A stretch of DNA of 64,000 nt from Sphingobacterium wenxiniae (lineage in GTDB: Bacteria > Bacteroidota > Bacteroidia > Sphingobacteriales > Sphingobacteriaceae): NCBI RefSeq assembly GCF_900116225.1, contig NZ_FOZZ01000004.1:186001-250000 (forward strand), in the 5' to 3' direction. The position numbers and the translations under genes were made by a program. The notes beneath the pieces were generated by a model that was not told where the DNA came from, searched no databases, and worked only from the letters and a program-made list of their open reading frames with translations. The first letter of the stretch is position 1, and each line of letters opens with the position of its first letter. Of the stretch, positions 44,957 through 54,815 are shown piece by piece.

Positions 44957-45463
44957 ATGCCTGTTATATTACCTGTAAAGGATATTCATCCTGTTATTGA
45001 TGGATCTGTTTTTATTGCGGATAATGCCACTATTGTTGGTGATGTTGTGATTGGTAAGCAATGTTCTATATGGTTTAATGCGGTGGTCAGAGGAGATGTG
45101 AATTATATCCGTATAGGTGATTATTCCAATATTCAGGATGGCGTGGTTATTCATTGCACTTATCAGAAAAATGGAACTGATATAGGCAATTATGTCAATG
45201 TGGGACATAATGCTATCGTTCATGGTTGTATAGTGCGGGATTATGTGTTGATTGGGATGGGTGCAATCGTTATGGATAAAGCTGTTATTGAATCTAACGT
45301 CATTATAGCTGCAGGAGCCGTTGTTTTAGAAAATATGGTATGTGAATCCGGTTATCTTTATGCCGGAATACCAGCCAGGAAAATAAAACCGTTAAGCGAA
45401 GAACAGCTGGCCATGCTCAAGCAATTGCCACATAATTATGTGTTGTATAGTTCCTGGTTTTGA
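44957..45463 (+). CDS. Gamma-type carbonic anhydrase family protein
   Basis: A 168-residue left-handed beta-helix protein of the gamma carbonic anhydrase/YrdA type. The hexapeptide repeats begin at VFIADNATIVGDVVIG. The zinc ligands are expected in DGVVIHCTYQ near 65 and NVGHNAIVHGC near 86 (three His). Members form trimers; some hydrate CO2 and others have no proven activity. Downstream of nadB by 22 bp and probably cotranscribed, but no functional link is evident. A 28-bp palindrome follows at 45491. Confidence 0.9.
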   Translation: MPVILPVKDIHPVIDGSVFIADNATIVGDVVIGKQCSIWFNAVVRGDVNYIRIGDYSNIQDGVVIHCTYQKNGTDIGNYVNVGHNAIVHGCIVRDYVLIGMGAIVMDKAVIESNVIIAAGAVVLENMVCESGYLYAGIPARKIKPLSEEQLAMLKQLPHNYVLYSSWF

Positions 45464-45490
45464 TATGTATTGGAGGATAGAAACGAATAT

Positions 45491-45518
45491 GTAGAGACGT
45501 TGCATGCAACGTCTCTAC
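45491..45518. repeat. 28-bp perfect palindrome
   Basis: GTAGAGACGTTGCA followed directly by its reverse complement. Short perfect palindromes of this type are found as interspersed repeats in unrelated bacteria. It lies between convergent genes and can also act as a transcription terminator for both. Confidence 0.8.
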
Positions 45519-45547
45519 TCTATATTATGGATGATAAAATTAATTTC

Positions 45548-47167
45548 CTAAGGCAAATTAATCGTTTCGCTTTGATCCCAGTTTGCACGGATTGTAAATG
45601 TTTTATCTAAGTACCATAGATTTTCTGCCTGTTTCTTGGCATATACATCTGCAGGATCCCAACGCCCATTATTATTTTCGTCGTATATCACACGTAAAGA
45701 ATACTTCCCTCCTGGATAGTTTTTATAATTTATATGTGGATTAGAAGCGTTTATAATGCGTCTATCAAATACTTTTTCTTTACTCTCATCAATCAACTCA
45801 ACAACGTAATTCATTGTTGAATCCAAACCATTGAATGTAAAGTTAATATTTCCGTAGTTATCCGATTCTTCATATGTAAAACGCGTTTTAAACTCTTTAT
45901 TGGTATCCCCAAATGGACTTTGCATAGCATTTTCCTGAATAACCAATTCATAATTTCTTTTTGCCCGCCAATTGAATCGGATATGGTATAATTCTTTGTT
46001 TACAGAATCTTGTTGCAATTGGAAATTTCTTCTTGAAACAGAATCTTCATACAACATTATTTTTTCCTTATCTACAGATGCCAAAGGTCCAGTAGTACTC
46101 AATTTAATATGTCTAACTCGGTCTACTTTATTTGTAATGCTGAGTTGTGGTTTTACTTCACGGTCAAACTTCATATTACGTGAAACACGTATGGAAACGG
46201 TATCTCTTATCTCGCCAGCGTCTTTTACCAATAGTTTTATAGAATCCAGTTCTGTGTTGTCGATGTATATTTTTGCACTATCTCTGTTAAAGCTGTAACG
46301 CTCTATTTTTGTATTATTTAGTGCTTGAGGAGCTAGTATTTCTACTTCAGGTTCTTGCAATGGCTTTGTAAATGTCAATAGAATATAACCAGTATTGTCG
46401 ACTCTTTTTTCTAATGTCCTATAGTCTTTTGGATAGCCTTTGGTTAATTCCAATGCGACGCCATTGATATCCTTGTTAAGAACTAAGCTATCTGCTAAGA
46501 AACCTATCCATTCGTCGTTACCATTGTATATACGATCATTATTTTGCTCTTTTAAAGCATATATTCTATAGGTATCCTCTCTTAGATTATTGAACTTGAA
46601 ATTCCCGGATGTATCTACGTTAACGAATATGTTGGCTTTTCTTTTCCCAAATATGCTATCCTGTCTTGTTGGGATAAGTAAGACTTTGATATTTTCATCT
46701 TTTTTGGCATCAAAAGATTTGGTAAATCCATTTTTTACGGAACCACTTATGGATAAGGAATCCAATTCATCCCCCGTGGCGAATACGTAATTGTAGTTAA
46801 TAATAGGATTGCCTTCATTATAATCTACCAAGCCTTTACCGAAGTTGATGGTATAGGTTGTATTTGTTTCCAGTGAATCAGGTAGGGTAATGATTAAGTT
46901 TTTCTTACGAACTTTATAAATAACCATTTCATCAAGATCAGGACTTATACTGAACTCTTTCATCTGGTTATTGAGTTTGATGAATTCATCAAAACTCAGC
47001 GTGATTTCTTTACTTCTAAAATTACGGCTATAGTTTTCTGGAAATTCGTTTAGTAATTTGGGAGGTAAACTGTCTTTTGGTCCACCTGTTGGCCGTTGCA
47101 TATTAGCACAGCGGATACAAGACAATAAAATCAGTGTAAAAAGACCTAATAAAAAGGTGTTTCTCAT
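45548..47167 (-). CDS. Ig-like domain lipoprotein
   Basis: A 539-residue lipoprotein. The signal peptide ends in LLSC near residue 16, giving a lipid anchor. Residues about 25-120 match a bacterial Ig-like domain (RPTGGPKDSLPPKLLNEFP, then ITLSFDEFIKLNNQ and LITLPDSLETNTTYTINFGKGL). The remainder is further beta-sandwich repeats. Such proteins are conserved in Bacteroidota and presumably act on the cell surface, but no function is known. An in-frame start 19 codons upstream exists; the ATG at 47165-47167 begins the signal peptide. Confidence 0.85.
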   Translation of the reverse strand: MRNTFLLGLFTLILLSCIRCANMQRPTGGPKDSLPPKLLNEFPENYSRNFRSKEITLSFDEFIKLNNQMKEFSISPDLDEMVIYKVRKKNLIITLPDSLETNTTYTINFGKGLVDYNEGNPIINYNYVFATGDELDSLSISGSVKNGFTKSFDAKKDENIKVLLIPTRQDSIFGKRKANIFVNVDTSGNFKFNNLREDTYRIYALKEQNNDRIYNGNDEWIGFLADSLVLNKDINGVALELTKGYPKDYRTLEKRVDNTGYILLTFTKPLQEPEVEILAPQALNNTKIERYSFNRDSAKIYIDNTELDSIKLLVKDAGEIRDTVSIRVSRNMKFDREVKPQLSITNKVDRVRHIKLSTTGPLASVDKEKIMLYEDSVSRRNFQLQQDSVNKELYHIRFNWRAKRNYELVIQENAMQSPFGDTNKEFKTRFTYEESDNYGNINFTFNGLDSTMNYVVELIDESKEKVFDRRIINASNPHINYKNYPGGKYSLRVIYDENNNGRWDPADVYAKKQAENLWYLDKTFTIRANWDQSETINLP

Positions 47168-47301
47168 ATATACTGATTTAAGGACTTTTGAGGAACTTTT
47201 TTTGTTTTTGGAACTGCAAGTCATAAAATTAAAAATATTGTCTTGTATCGCTTTATTTTATTTTTCTGATTATTTAGTTTAAAATGTTGATAATCAGATA
47301 T

Positions 47302-49161
47302 TTAATTAATATGTATCATTAAAACACTAATATCAGAAGGAGATACACCAGAAATACGGGATGCCTGTCCTAATGTTCGTGGTTTTACTTTCAATAACTT
47401 CTCCCGTGCTTCAATGGATAGTGAAGTTAGTGATGTATAGTCAAAATCCGGATTGATTTCTTTATCTTCCATCTTTTTCATTTTGTTTACGATTTCCATT
47501 TCTTTTTCAAAATAGCTATCATACTTCACTTTTATCTCCGTTTGTTCAATAGTTTCGTCGTCGTAGTTGGACAATAATGTATTGAAGCTTTCGTCTGCTT
47601 TAGCTATATCGTATATATTGACTTGAGGTCTGCTTAGTATATTGAATAGTCGTGACTTTTGATTTATAGGACTTGAATTTAAGTTTTCCAATATAGGATT
47701 CATATTTTCAACGGATACGCTATGTTGTTTCATATAGTCTACAATAGTATCAGAGTCTTTCACTTTTTTCTCTACTTTAGCTAATCTTTCATCATCTACC
47801 AATCCTAATTTATGTGCTAATGGCGTTAATCGTATATCTGCATTGTCCTGGCGTAAGAGTAAACGATGCTCTGCTCTGGAAGTAAACATCCGATAGGGTT
47901 CTTCTGTTCCTTTGGTCACAAGATCATCAATTAAGACACCTATATAGGATTCTGAGCGTTTCAATATTAGTTCGTGCTGATCGTTGATACGTTGATGTGC
48001 GTTGACTCCTGCTACGAAACCTTGGGCTGCTGCTTCTTCGTATCCAGTAGTTCCGTTGATCTGTCCGGCAAAGAAAAGATGTTTAACCTTTAATGTTTCC
48101 AATGTCAGATCCAGTTGCATCGGTGGGAAGTAATCGTACTCGATAGCATAACCTGGTCTATACATTTTTGCTTTTTCAAATCCTGGTATAAGTTGTAGTG
48201 CTTTCAGCTGTACGTCTTCCGGTAGAGAAGTTGAAAAGCCATTTACGTATATTTCTACCGTTTTAAATCCTTCTGGTTCTACGAATATCTGATGTCTGTC
48301 ACGTTCAGCGAAACGATTGATTTTATCTTCAATAGAAGGACAGTAGCGAGGTCCAAGGCCTTTGATTCTTCCAGCAAACATCGGTGATCGGTCGAAGCCT
48401 GTTTTTAAAACTTCGTGTACTTTATCATTCGTGTAAGTAATCCAGCAACAACGTTGTTCAGTAGGTATCTCTACGTCGGTATAGGAGAAGCGCCCTTTCT
48501 TTTCGTCTCCCCATTGTTCTTCCATGAGGCTATAGTTTAGAGATCGGCCGTCAACCCGAGGAGGTGTACCTGTTTTCATTCTTCCGGATTCGAAACCTAA
48601 ACTCACTAATTGTTCGGTCAATCCTGTTGCAGCTTTTTCTCCAGTGCGCCCCCCTCCTATTTTCTTTTCGCCTATATGGATAATACCGTTTAAAAATGTT
48701 CCATTCGTAAGTACTACTGCATCGGCTTCGATACGGATTCCTAATGAAGTTATCACACCTTTAGCTTGTCCATTTTCAACAATGACTTCCTTTACGGTAT
48801 CTTGCCACATATCTACATTGGATAAAGATTCCAATGTTAATCGCCATTCTTCTGCGAATCGCATTCTGTCGTTTTGTGAACGGGGACTCCACATTGCTGG
48901 TCCTTTGGAAAGGTTTAGCATGCGAAATTGTAATGTAGATTTGTCTGCAATAATACCTGTATATCCACCCATGGCATCTATCTCTCGTACAATCTGTCCT
49001 TTTGCTACACCACCTATTGCCGGGTTGCAGCTCATCTGTGCAATGACTCCCATGTTCATGGTAATCAACAATACCGACGAACCTAAGTTTGCAGCTGCAG
49101 CTGCAGCCTCACATCCAGCATGACCGGCTCCTACTACTATTACATTATATTTATTAAACAT
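47302..49161 (-). CDS. mnmG: tRNA uridine-34 carboxymethylaminomethyl-modifying enzyme MnmG
   Basis: A 619-residue FAD enzyme. [19 protein letters not shown] is at residues 9-27. [24 protein letters not shown] near 43 and [36 protein letters not shown] near 172 are MnmG signatures, and [23 protein letters not shown] lies near 424. With MnmE it installs the cmnm5 group on the wobble uridine of several tRNAs. Formerly gidA, it is often next to oriC. Immediately upstream are two parS sites and then the ABC-F gene. Confidence 0.98.
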   Translation of the reverse strand: MFNKYNVIVVGAGHAGCEAAAAAANLGSSVLLITMNMGVIAQMSCNPAIGGVAKGQIVREIDAMGGYTGIIADKSTLQFRMLNLSKGPAMWSPRSQNDRMRFAEEWRLTLESLSNVDMWQDTVKEVIVENGQAKGVITSLGIRIEADAVVLTNGTFLNGIIHIGEKKIGGGRTGEKAATGLTEQLVSLGFESGRMKTGTPPRVDGRSLNYSLMEEQWGDEKKGRFSYTDVEIPTEQRCCWITYTNDKVHEVLKTGFDRSPMFAGRIKGLGPRYCPSIEDKINRFAERDRHQIFVEPEGFKTVEIYVNGFSTSLPEDVQLKALQLIPGFEKAKMYRPGYAIEYDYFPPMQLDLTLETLKVKHLFFAGQINGTTGYEEAAAQGFVAGVNAHQRINDQHELILKRSESYIGVLIDDLVTKGTEEPYRMFTSRAEHRLLLRQDNADIRLTPLAHKLGLVDDERLAKVEKKVKDSDTIVDYMKQHSVSVENMNPILENLNSSPINQKSRLFNILSRPQVNIYDIAKADESFNTLLSNYDDETIEQTEIKVKYDSYFEKEMEIVNKMKKMEDKEINPDFDYTSLTSLSIEAREKLLKVKPRTLGQASRISGVSPSDISVLMIHIN

Positions 49162-49176
49162 TTTCTATTTTTATCT

Positions 49177-49192
49177 TGTTTCACGTGAAACC
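49177..49192. promoter_or_regulatory. parS site 1 (ParB binding)
   Basis: TGTTTCACGTGAAACC differs from the near-universal parS consensus TGTTTCACGTGAAACA by one end base and contains the full 14-bp palindrome GTTTCACGTGAAAC. It lies upstream of mnmG. Confidence 0.9.
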
Positions 49193-49200
49193 ATTTAATT

Positions 49201-49216
49201 TGTTTCACGTGAAACT
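49201..49216. promoter_or_regulatory. parS site 2 (ParB binding)
   Basis: TGTTTCACGTGAAACT, again a 15/16 match to parS. The two sites are 24 bp apart, start to start, in a 56-bp spacer between mnmG and the ABC-F gene. ParB nucleates there to organise and segregate the origin. Confidence 0.9.
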
Positions 49217-49217
49217 T

Positions 49218-51080
49218 TTATATATATTCTGCTAATTCCAACCAACGTTCTGATTTTTTATCCAATTCCTCTTGAAGTTTTTCTATTTCCAATGCAACTT
49301 CTGTTATCTTGTTATGATCAGAAAGTGTGTTCAGTAATGTTGTTTGTTCTTTTATGGAATTTTCTATCAAATCTATTTCTTCTTCCAAAGATTCGTATTC
49401 GCGTTGTTCTTTATACGTAAGCTTTTTCTTTTCCGCTACTTTTTCAGTTGGTTTCTGTTGTTGGATTGTTTTTGATTTTTCTTTCTCCTCACGTGCTATC
49501 TGTTCTATCTCGAGTTTATAATCAGCATAGTTACCATTATAAATACGTATGTTTCCGTTACCCTCAAAAATGAAAAGTTGGTCTGTTAACTTATCTATTA
49601 AATAACGGTCGTGTGAAACTAATAATAATACACCGGTATAATTTTCCAAAAACTCTTCCAGCACATTTAACGTATCTATATCAAGGTCATTGGAAGGCTC
49701 ATCCAAAATCAAAAAATTTGGAATGCTCATTAATACCCGCATAAGTTGTAAGCGCTTCTTCTCCCCCCCGCTCAGTTTGCTTACCATATTGTATTGCTTC
49801 TCTGGTGGAAAAAGAAAGAGCGTTAATAATTGCGAAGCTGTAATGACATCACCATTTGCCATTTCTATATATTCAGCTACATTCTTTACGACATCCAGAA
49901 CCCGATCTTCTTCTTTGAACTGAAGACCCCCTTGTTTATAATATCCGAATATGGTAGTTTCCCCGACAACTATAGAGCCTGTATCTGCTGACTGTATGCC
50001 GGTCACAAGATTAAGAAAGGTTGACTTTCCTGTTCCGTTCTTCCCTGCCAACCCTATTCTGTCTCTTTTTTTAAAGGTGTAAGAGAAATCACTTATGATA
50101 GGTTCTGCTGAAAATGCTTTTGTTACATTATCTAATTCCAATATCTTGGATCCTTGTCTGCTTACTTTGACAGATAATTGTACCGTTTCATTTTTTCTTG
50201 GACCTTTGGCTTTATCTTCCAATTCATAATAAGCATCAATACGGGCTTTGGATTTTGTCCCTCGAGCCTGAGGCTGACGACGCATCCATTCCAATTCCCT
50301 ACGTAATAGATTACGTGCTTTTTCGGCCGAAGCTATATCCATAGCTTCACGTTCGGCTTTCTTTTCTAGGAAATAAGTGTAATTTCCTTTATAAGTGTAA
50401 ATTTCGCCTTTATCCAATTCCCGTATCTCCGTACATACATTGTCCAGAAAATATCGATCGTGGGTGACCAAAAGTACAGTCTTACTCCCTGTTGTCAATA
50501 GTTTTTCCAACCATTCTATGGTTTCTATATCCAAGTGGTTAGTTGGCTCATCCAATATATAAACATCTGGTTCGTCTATTAAGAGTTTTGCCAGGGATAG
50601 GCGTTTTTTCTGACCACCAGATAGCGAGTCTATCGCTTGGTCAAAATTAGAAATCTGTAACCTGTTTAGAATAGTCTTGATATTATGTTCATATTCCCAA
50701 GCTTCGGCTGCAGAGAGTTTATCCGTTAATTCTGTTAACTTGTCTTGATCAATTTTATCGCTATTCAATAAATTCTCGTAAGCTTTGATCAGTTGTTGCT
50801 GTTCATTATCTGCACTGTAAATAAAATCGTTCACGGTATCCAGACCCGAAAAATCAGGTTCCTGTGAGAGGAAACCTATTTTGATACCTCTTTCTTTTAC
50901 AACTTTTCCCTGTGTTGGAACGACCTGTTCTGCGAGAATTTTAAGTAAAGTGGATTTGCCGGTTCCGTTAATACCGACCAAGGCTACCCTATCCCCCTTT
51001 TGTAAGGCAAAATGTAAGTCCGAGAATAACCATCTGTCATTAAAGGAATGACTTACCTGCTCTGTTGCTAAAATACTCAC
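49218..51080 (-). CDS. ABC-F family ATPase
   Basis: A 620-residue protein with two ABC domains and no membrane part. The first has Walker A GINGTGKSTLLK near 36 and signature LSGGQKKRL near 154; the second has GKNGTGKSTFLN near 346 and LSGGEKKRL near 440. A charged coiled-coil tail follows (about 535-620), as in Uup. ABC-F proteins act on the ribosome, rescuing stalled synthesis or giving antibiotic tolerance; which applies here is unknown. The start is GTG at 51078-51080. It lies beside the parS pair. Confidence 0.92.
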   Translation of the reverse strand: MSILATEQVSHSFNDRWLFSDLHFALQKGDRVALVGINGTGKSTLLKILAEQVVPTQGKVVKERGIKIGFLSQEPDFSGLDTVNDFIYSADNEQQQLIKAYENLLNSDKIDQDKLTELTDKLSAAEAWEYEHNIKTILNRLQISNFDQAIDSLSGGQKKRLSLAKLLIDEPDVYILDEPTNHLDIETIEWLEKLLTTGSKTVLLVTHDRYFLDNVCTEIRELDKGEIYTYKGNYTYFLEKKAEREAMDIASAEKARNLLRRELEWMRRQPQARGTKSKARIDAYYELEDKAKGPRKNETVQLSVKVSRQGSKILELDNVTKAFSAEPIISDFSYTFKKRDRIGLAGKNGTGKSTFLNLVTGIQSADTGSIVVGETTIFGYYKQGGLQFKEEDRVLDVVKNVAEYIEMANGDVITASQLLTLFLFPPEKQYNMVSKLSGGEKKRLQLMRVLMSIPNFLILDEPSNDLDIDTLNVLEEFLENYTGVLLLVSHDRYLIDKLTDQLFIFEGNGNIRIYNGNYADYKLEIEQIAREEKEKSKTIQQQKPTEKVAEKKKLTYKEQREYESLEEEIDLIENSIKEQTTLLNTLSDHNKITEVALEIEKLQEELDKKSERWLELAEYI

Positions 51081-51455
51081 TTAATATTTAAATTACTGAT
51101 AATTAATATGTTGTATGTTTTACTATTCTTTTATCACTTTAACAGCATCTACTTTGGATACTTTCGCACAGGAGTCAAGTTTAAGAAGACACTGTACATT
51201 TTATGTCATCCTGAGCTTGTCGAAGGATAGACATGTCGCTCTTCCTTTGCCATACTCGAGACACAGCGACCAGCTTAGCCTGACAATAAGGAAGCTTTAT
51301 TTAATAATGCATAAGCATTATATTAATATCATTTTATCCATATAATAGATATACCCTGACTTGAGGATATAAATTTCCAAGCACAAAAATAAAGAAATAT
51401 CGCCGAAAAAGTATTTTTATAAAAGATGAAGCTGTATAAATTACAATAGGATGGG
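51081..51455. other. Gene-free spacer with a repeat element
   Basis: A 375-bp stretch between ABC-F and apaG. It contains the palindromic element at 51205-51284 and otherwise AT-rich sequence. I see no promoter box or coding frame I can support. Confidence 0.5.
51205..51284. repeat. Interspersed palindromic element (GTCATCCTGAGC type)
   Basis: It begins GTCATCCTGAGCTTGTCGAA at 51205. About 50 bp on, an imperfect inverted copy ends at 51284 (read on the minus strand, GTCAGGCTAAGCTGGTCG). The same core family as the element at 4007-4057. Such short elements recur in many Bacteroidota chromosomes. Confidence 0.65.
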
Positions 51456-51842
51456 TTAATTCAATTTATAGGAAGCCACGAGATTGAAGCGGGGTATTTC
51501 TACAGTGAATAAGGATCCATCTTTCAACCGGCTCATCATATAGTATCCTTCCATATAACCTATTTCGCTTTTGAGATTGCAACCGGAAATATATTGATGG
51601 GTTTCTCCGGGTTCCAAAATGGGTTGTTCGCCAACGACTCCTTCGCCATCAACTTGTATAGTATCATTGAGAGAATCGAATATATCCCAATGTCTACTAA
51701 TCAACTGAACGATATCATGACCCAAGTTTTCTATCGTAATGCGATAGGAAAACATAAAGTGCTGCTTGCTGGGATTGGAATATTCTTGTTGATAAACCTG
51801 CTCCACAGAGATGCGAACGCCTTCCGTTATTTGTGTAGTCAT
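51456..51842 (-). CDS. apaG: ApaG domain protein
   Basis: A 128-residue immunoglobulin-like beta protein: EGVRISVEQVYQQEYSNPSKQHFMFSYRITIENLGHDIVQLISRHW, then GEGVVGEQPILEPGETHQYISGC and the ending GYYMMSRLKDGSLFTVEIPRF. These are standard ApaG landmarks at standard length. ApaG was linked to cobalt and magnesium resistance in enterics; its molecular role is unclear. Single-gene minus-strand unit. Confidence 0.95.
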   Translation of the reverse strand: MTTQITEGVRISVEQVYQQEYSNPSKQHFMFSYRITIENLGHDIVQLISRHWDIFDSLNDTIQVDGEGVVGEQPILEPGETHQYISGCNLKSEIGYMEGYYMMSRLKDGSLFTVEIPRFNLVASYKLN

Positions 51843-51972
51843 TTGATAATAAACTCCTTAATCGAGAGCAAATTATTAATTATCTTTTGAAGATTCAAAT
51901 TTTATTTTAAAGTTGCTGTATTATAAATATCTGACTTTATTAATAAAGTAAACACAGTATATTATATTCATA

Positions 51973-53007
51973 TTATTTCTTTACAAGCTCTACCCGTCTG
52001 TTTTTTGCTTTATTTTCTTCCGAATCGTTGGCGACCAGAGGTTTTTCAGCTCCGAAACCTTGAGCTGTTAAACGGGATTTATCTATTCCGTCAGTGACTA
52101 AAGCGCTCATCACGGCATTTGCACGGTCGTCTGATAACTTTTTGTTATGCGCCGCATTGCCTGTATTATCGGTATGCCCTTCAATGGAAATCTTTAAAGA
52201 AGCTTCCTGTTTCAAAGCTTTGGCGATCTGGTCCACCACTTTTTTCCCATCAGATTTAATATTGGATTTATCTACGTCAAAATTGATATATAGGATAGAT
52301 TTTCCAGTCTCGTTCAAATCTTTTACGATTTTATCTGAAGTTATCTTTGTAATGGTTTGTTCGAAAGCTTTTTCTTGTACAATCTGTATAGAGGAAGAAG
52401 GAAAATCTTTTTTCTCCATGGCAATATAAATATTGCCGTCATTTCTTCGGATTACGTACGTGACTATTTCTTCATTATAAACATCAATACTTCCATTGCT
52501 CCCCCCATAGGTGCATAGGTCTTTGTATTGTTCTAAACGATCTCCTTTTAGTCTTCCTTCGAAAACTTTGACTCCACCTGCAGCAAGAATGGCATCTTCA
52601 TAGCTTCGGAATAGGTAGCGGCCACTGATTTCTTTATCACTTTTCTTATCTCGGTGAATGTATGCTCTGAATGTTTTGCCTTCTACTTCATATATATTAT
52701 CTGGAGTGACGAATACGATAAAGTCAAAATCTTTCGGTTTAACATTGTTGATATAGTTTGCGCCATCAGGAGCAGTGAAAAATGGAAAATCACCTATATC
52801 AGCCGTAGATATCGGGATTGTATTGATATCAAAAACGGTTGTAGTCGTGGATTCTGTTTGGGGTTCTGTAACTTGTGAAGAAGACGATTCTGTGTTTATT
52901 TCTTCTTGGGTTTGCTCATTGTCCTTATTGGATTGATTGGAAGAGTTGCAGCTTACAATTAGTGCTGTAGCGAAGAGTAAGGAATATAATACCGTTTGTT
53001 TTTTCAT
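51973..53007 (-). CDS. OmpA family lipoprotein
   Basis: A 344-residue protein. The signal MKKQTVLYSLLFATALIVSC ends in a lipobox, with Cys at 20, followed by a disordered Ser/Thr/Gln/Glu linker (residues 21-60). The middle (about 70-210) is unrecognised. The C-terminal 120 residues are an OmpA-like peptidoglycan-binding domain (INFDVDKSNIKSDGKKVVDQ, ISIEGHTDNTGNAAHNKKLSDDRA, GFGAEKPLVANDSEENKAKNRRVEL). It should tether the outer membrane to the cell wall. Confidence 0.92.
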   Translation of the reverse strand: MKKQTVLYSLLFATALIVSCNSSNQSNKDNEQTQEEINTESSSSQVTEPQTESTTTTVFDINTIPISTADIGDFPFFTAPDGANYINNVKPKDFDFIVFVTPDNIYEVEGKTFRAYIHRDKKSDKEISGRYLFRSYEDAILAAGGVKVFEGRLKGDRLEQYKDLCTYGGSNGSIDVYNEEIVTYVIRRNDGNIYIAMEKKDFPSSSIQIVQEKAFEQTITKITSDKIVKDLNETGKSILYINFDVDKSNIKSDGKKVVDQIAKALKQEASLKISIEGHTDNTGNAAHNKKLSDDRANAVMSALVTDGIDKSRLTAQGFGAEKPLVANDSEENKAKNRRVELVKK

Positions 53008-53042
53008 GATGAAAGTAGTGTTATTTCCGAATAAAAATAGAA

Positions 53043-53088
53043 AAAAGTCTAAAAGTAAACTAGTAATCAGTTATATATTTTAGACTTT
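53043..53088 (-). terminator. Possible terminator of the DUF4349 gene
   Basis: AAAAGTCTAAA (53043-53053) pairs with TTTAGACTTTT (53078-53088) over 11 bp. It lies 17 bp beyond the stop of the 53105-53986 gene and is flanked by A/T tracts. Confidence 0.45.
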
Positions 53089-53104
53089 TATTCAAAAAGG
53101 GGGC

Positions 53105-53986
53105 TTATTTGGATTTTCTTTTTTTATATTTTTTCCATCCCCAGACAGCAGTGGCTATGATTATCCCTATTGGCCAAATGCTGATAAGTCCTAAAAATAA
53201 ATTTGAAATAAATTCCCAACCTGTGTCAAGTGAATCTTTTATTTTACTCCAATAAGTGTAAGTATAGGCCGGGTTTTCAGTGCTTGAATAGAAAATACTG
53301 ATATGCAAGGTGCTGTATGATATCTGACCCGAAAGGTTTCTGAGAAGTGATTCGCTACTTTCTATATCTTCTTGTAATTGACGGATTTGTTCTTCTATCT
53401 CCAACAGTTCTTTTACAGATTTAGCCGAAGAAACCATTTTTTGATACTGCTCCAAGTAAGTTCTTTTGCTTTTTAGGCGAGATTCCACATCATAATATTG
53501 CAATGAAACGTCTTTTGCCTGAATAGATTTCTCCGTAATTTTATCCTCGCCATTTTCGATACCTGATATGAACTGGTCAAATTGGTTGACAGGAATACGG
53601 ACAATCAGATTGTAATTGGTGTAAGTAGAGCCAGCGGAAGTGCTTTCTTGTTCGTAATACGCGTCGTGTTCCTTGATTTGATTATCCAGGCGGAGTTTAG
53701 TTTTTTTAATGTCTTTTGATGCTATGGATATATTTCCCGAACGGATTATTTTCTTATTTTGAACAGGAGATACAGTATTGTTGCTTGTTTCTGAACGTCC
53801 TTTCATCGTTACTGGACTATATAATCTTGTTTGGCTTTCGGGTGCAGCTTCAAAGTTTATATCTGCTGATGCTGTTTCTTCAGATACTGCCATTCCGTAG
53901 TTTTCTGTACTATTATTTATGGCTCTATTACAGCTCCAAATCAACCCACACAACAAGAGCGAAGATAATATGGTGATTCTTTTCAT
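53105..53986 (-). CDS. DUF4349 lipoprotein
   Basis: A 293-residue envelope protein. The signal ends in the lipobox IWSC at residue 19. A DUF4349 domain follows (IIRSGNISIASKDIKKTKLRLDNQIKE near 83, YYEQESTSAGSTYTNYNLIVRIPVNQF), then a coiled coil (VKELLEIEEQIRQLQEDIESSESLLRN near 198). A C-terminal membrane helix (FLGLISIWPIGIIIATAVWGW) ends in a basic tail. The coiled coil and terminal helix suggest an envelope-spanning structural part. No activity is known for the family. Confidence 0.9.
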   Translation of the reverse strand: MKRITILSSLLLCGLIWSCNRAINNSTENYGMAVSEETASADINFEAAPESQTRLYSPVTMKGRSETSNNTVSPVQNKKIIRSGNISIASKDIKKTKLRLDNQIKEHDAYYEQESTSAGSTYTNYNLIVRIPVNQFDQFISGIENGEDKITEKSIQAKDVSLQYYDVESRLKSKRTYLEQYQKMVSSAKSVKELLEIEEQIRQLQEDIESSESLLRNLSGQISYSTLHISIFYSSTENPAYTYTYWSKIKDSLDTGWEFISNLFLGLISIWPIGIIIATAVWGWKKYKKRKSK

Positions 53987-54082
53987 GTGATAATGTTTTT
54001 GTTGAATGATGCTGAAAGGGAGCTGTTTCCATAGATTTTTTTACTTTCACCCATTCCGTAGAATATTTAGTAGTTTTGGACT

Positions 54083-54796
54083 ATGTCTTTAGGAACGCTA
54101 TATCTTATTCCCGTACCCTTGGCAGAAAATGCCGAAAAACTGTCATACACGCTTTTTCATCACGAATTGATACAGCATATTGATGAATATGTGGTGGAAA
54201 ACGAAAAGACGGCACGCCGTTTTTTGAAGCAAGCGGGGTTAAAAATTCCGCAAGGTGAGCTGAAAATCCACGATTATGGCAAGCACACCCGTGAAAAGAT
54301 AGATTATAATCGTATTTTTAAGTCGGTGCAGGAGGGAAAGGACATCGGGTTGATGTCGGAGGCTGGGTGCCCGGGTGTTGCTGATCCGGGAGCAGATGTG
54401 GTGGCGGAAGCGCATAAACGAGGTGTAAAAGTCGTACCATTGGTTGGGCCAAGTTCGATTTTATTGGCGCTGATGGCTTCCGGGTTTAGCGGACAGAAGT
54501 TTGCTTTCCATGGTTATCTGCCAATTGATAAGGGCGAGCGAGCAAAGAAAATCAAGGATCTGGAATACCAATCGCTGAAAGAAAAGCAAACGCAGCTGTT
54601 CATCGAGACGCCTTTCCGCAACAACCAGCTTTTTGAGGAGATGTTGCGGCAGTGCAAGCCAGCAACCAGACTTTGTGTGGCATGTAATCTTACTGCGGAA
54701 GACGAAATGATACGCACATTGTCGGTACGGGAATGGAAAGAAGCAAAGGTGGATTTACACAAGAAACCAACCATATTTTTGATGTACGTTAGTTAA
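54083..54796 (+). CDS. SAM-dependent methyltransferase, RsmI-like
   Basis: A 237-residue tetrapyrrole-methylase-fold protein. GTLYLIPVPLAENAEKLSYT at the start, then IGLMSEAGCPGVADPGADVVAEAHKRGVKVVPLVGPSSILLALMASGFSGQKFAFHGYLP near 88-150, are the RsmI landmarks for SAM and substrate binding. RsmI methylates the 2'-OH of C1402 in 16S rRNA. TAGTTTTG at 54071-54078 fits the -7 box and would give an almost leaderless mRNA. The gene opens a forward run of six genes reaching to about 57140. Confidence 0.88.
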   Translation: MSLGTLYLIPVPLAENAEKLSYTLFHHELIQHIDEYVVENEKTARRFLKQAGLKIPQGELKIHDYGKHTREKIDYNRIFKSVQEGKDIGLMSEAGCPGVADPGADVVAEAHKRGVKVVPLVGPSSILLALMASGFSGQKFAFHGYLPIDKGERAKKIKDLEYQSLKEKQTQLFIETPFRNNQLFEEMLRQCKPATRLCVACNLTAEDEMIRTLSVREWKEAKVDLHKKPTIFLMYVS

Positions 54797-54815
54797 ATAA
54801 AAAAGATAGAAAATT

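Noticed and set aside
46175..46187. parS-like ATTACGTGAAACA in the Ig-like lipoprotein gene
   Set aside because: Half-site only, inside a coding region; likely chance.
51115..51345. Small open frame between ABC-F and apaG
   Set aside because: It is built over the palindromic repeat element and has no coding character.
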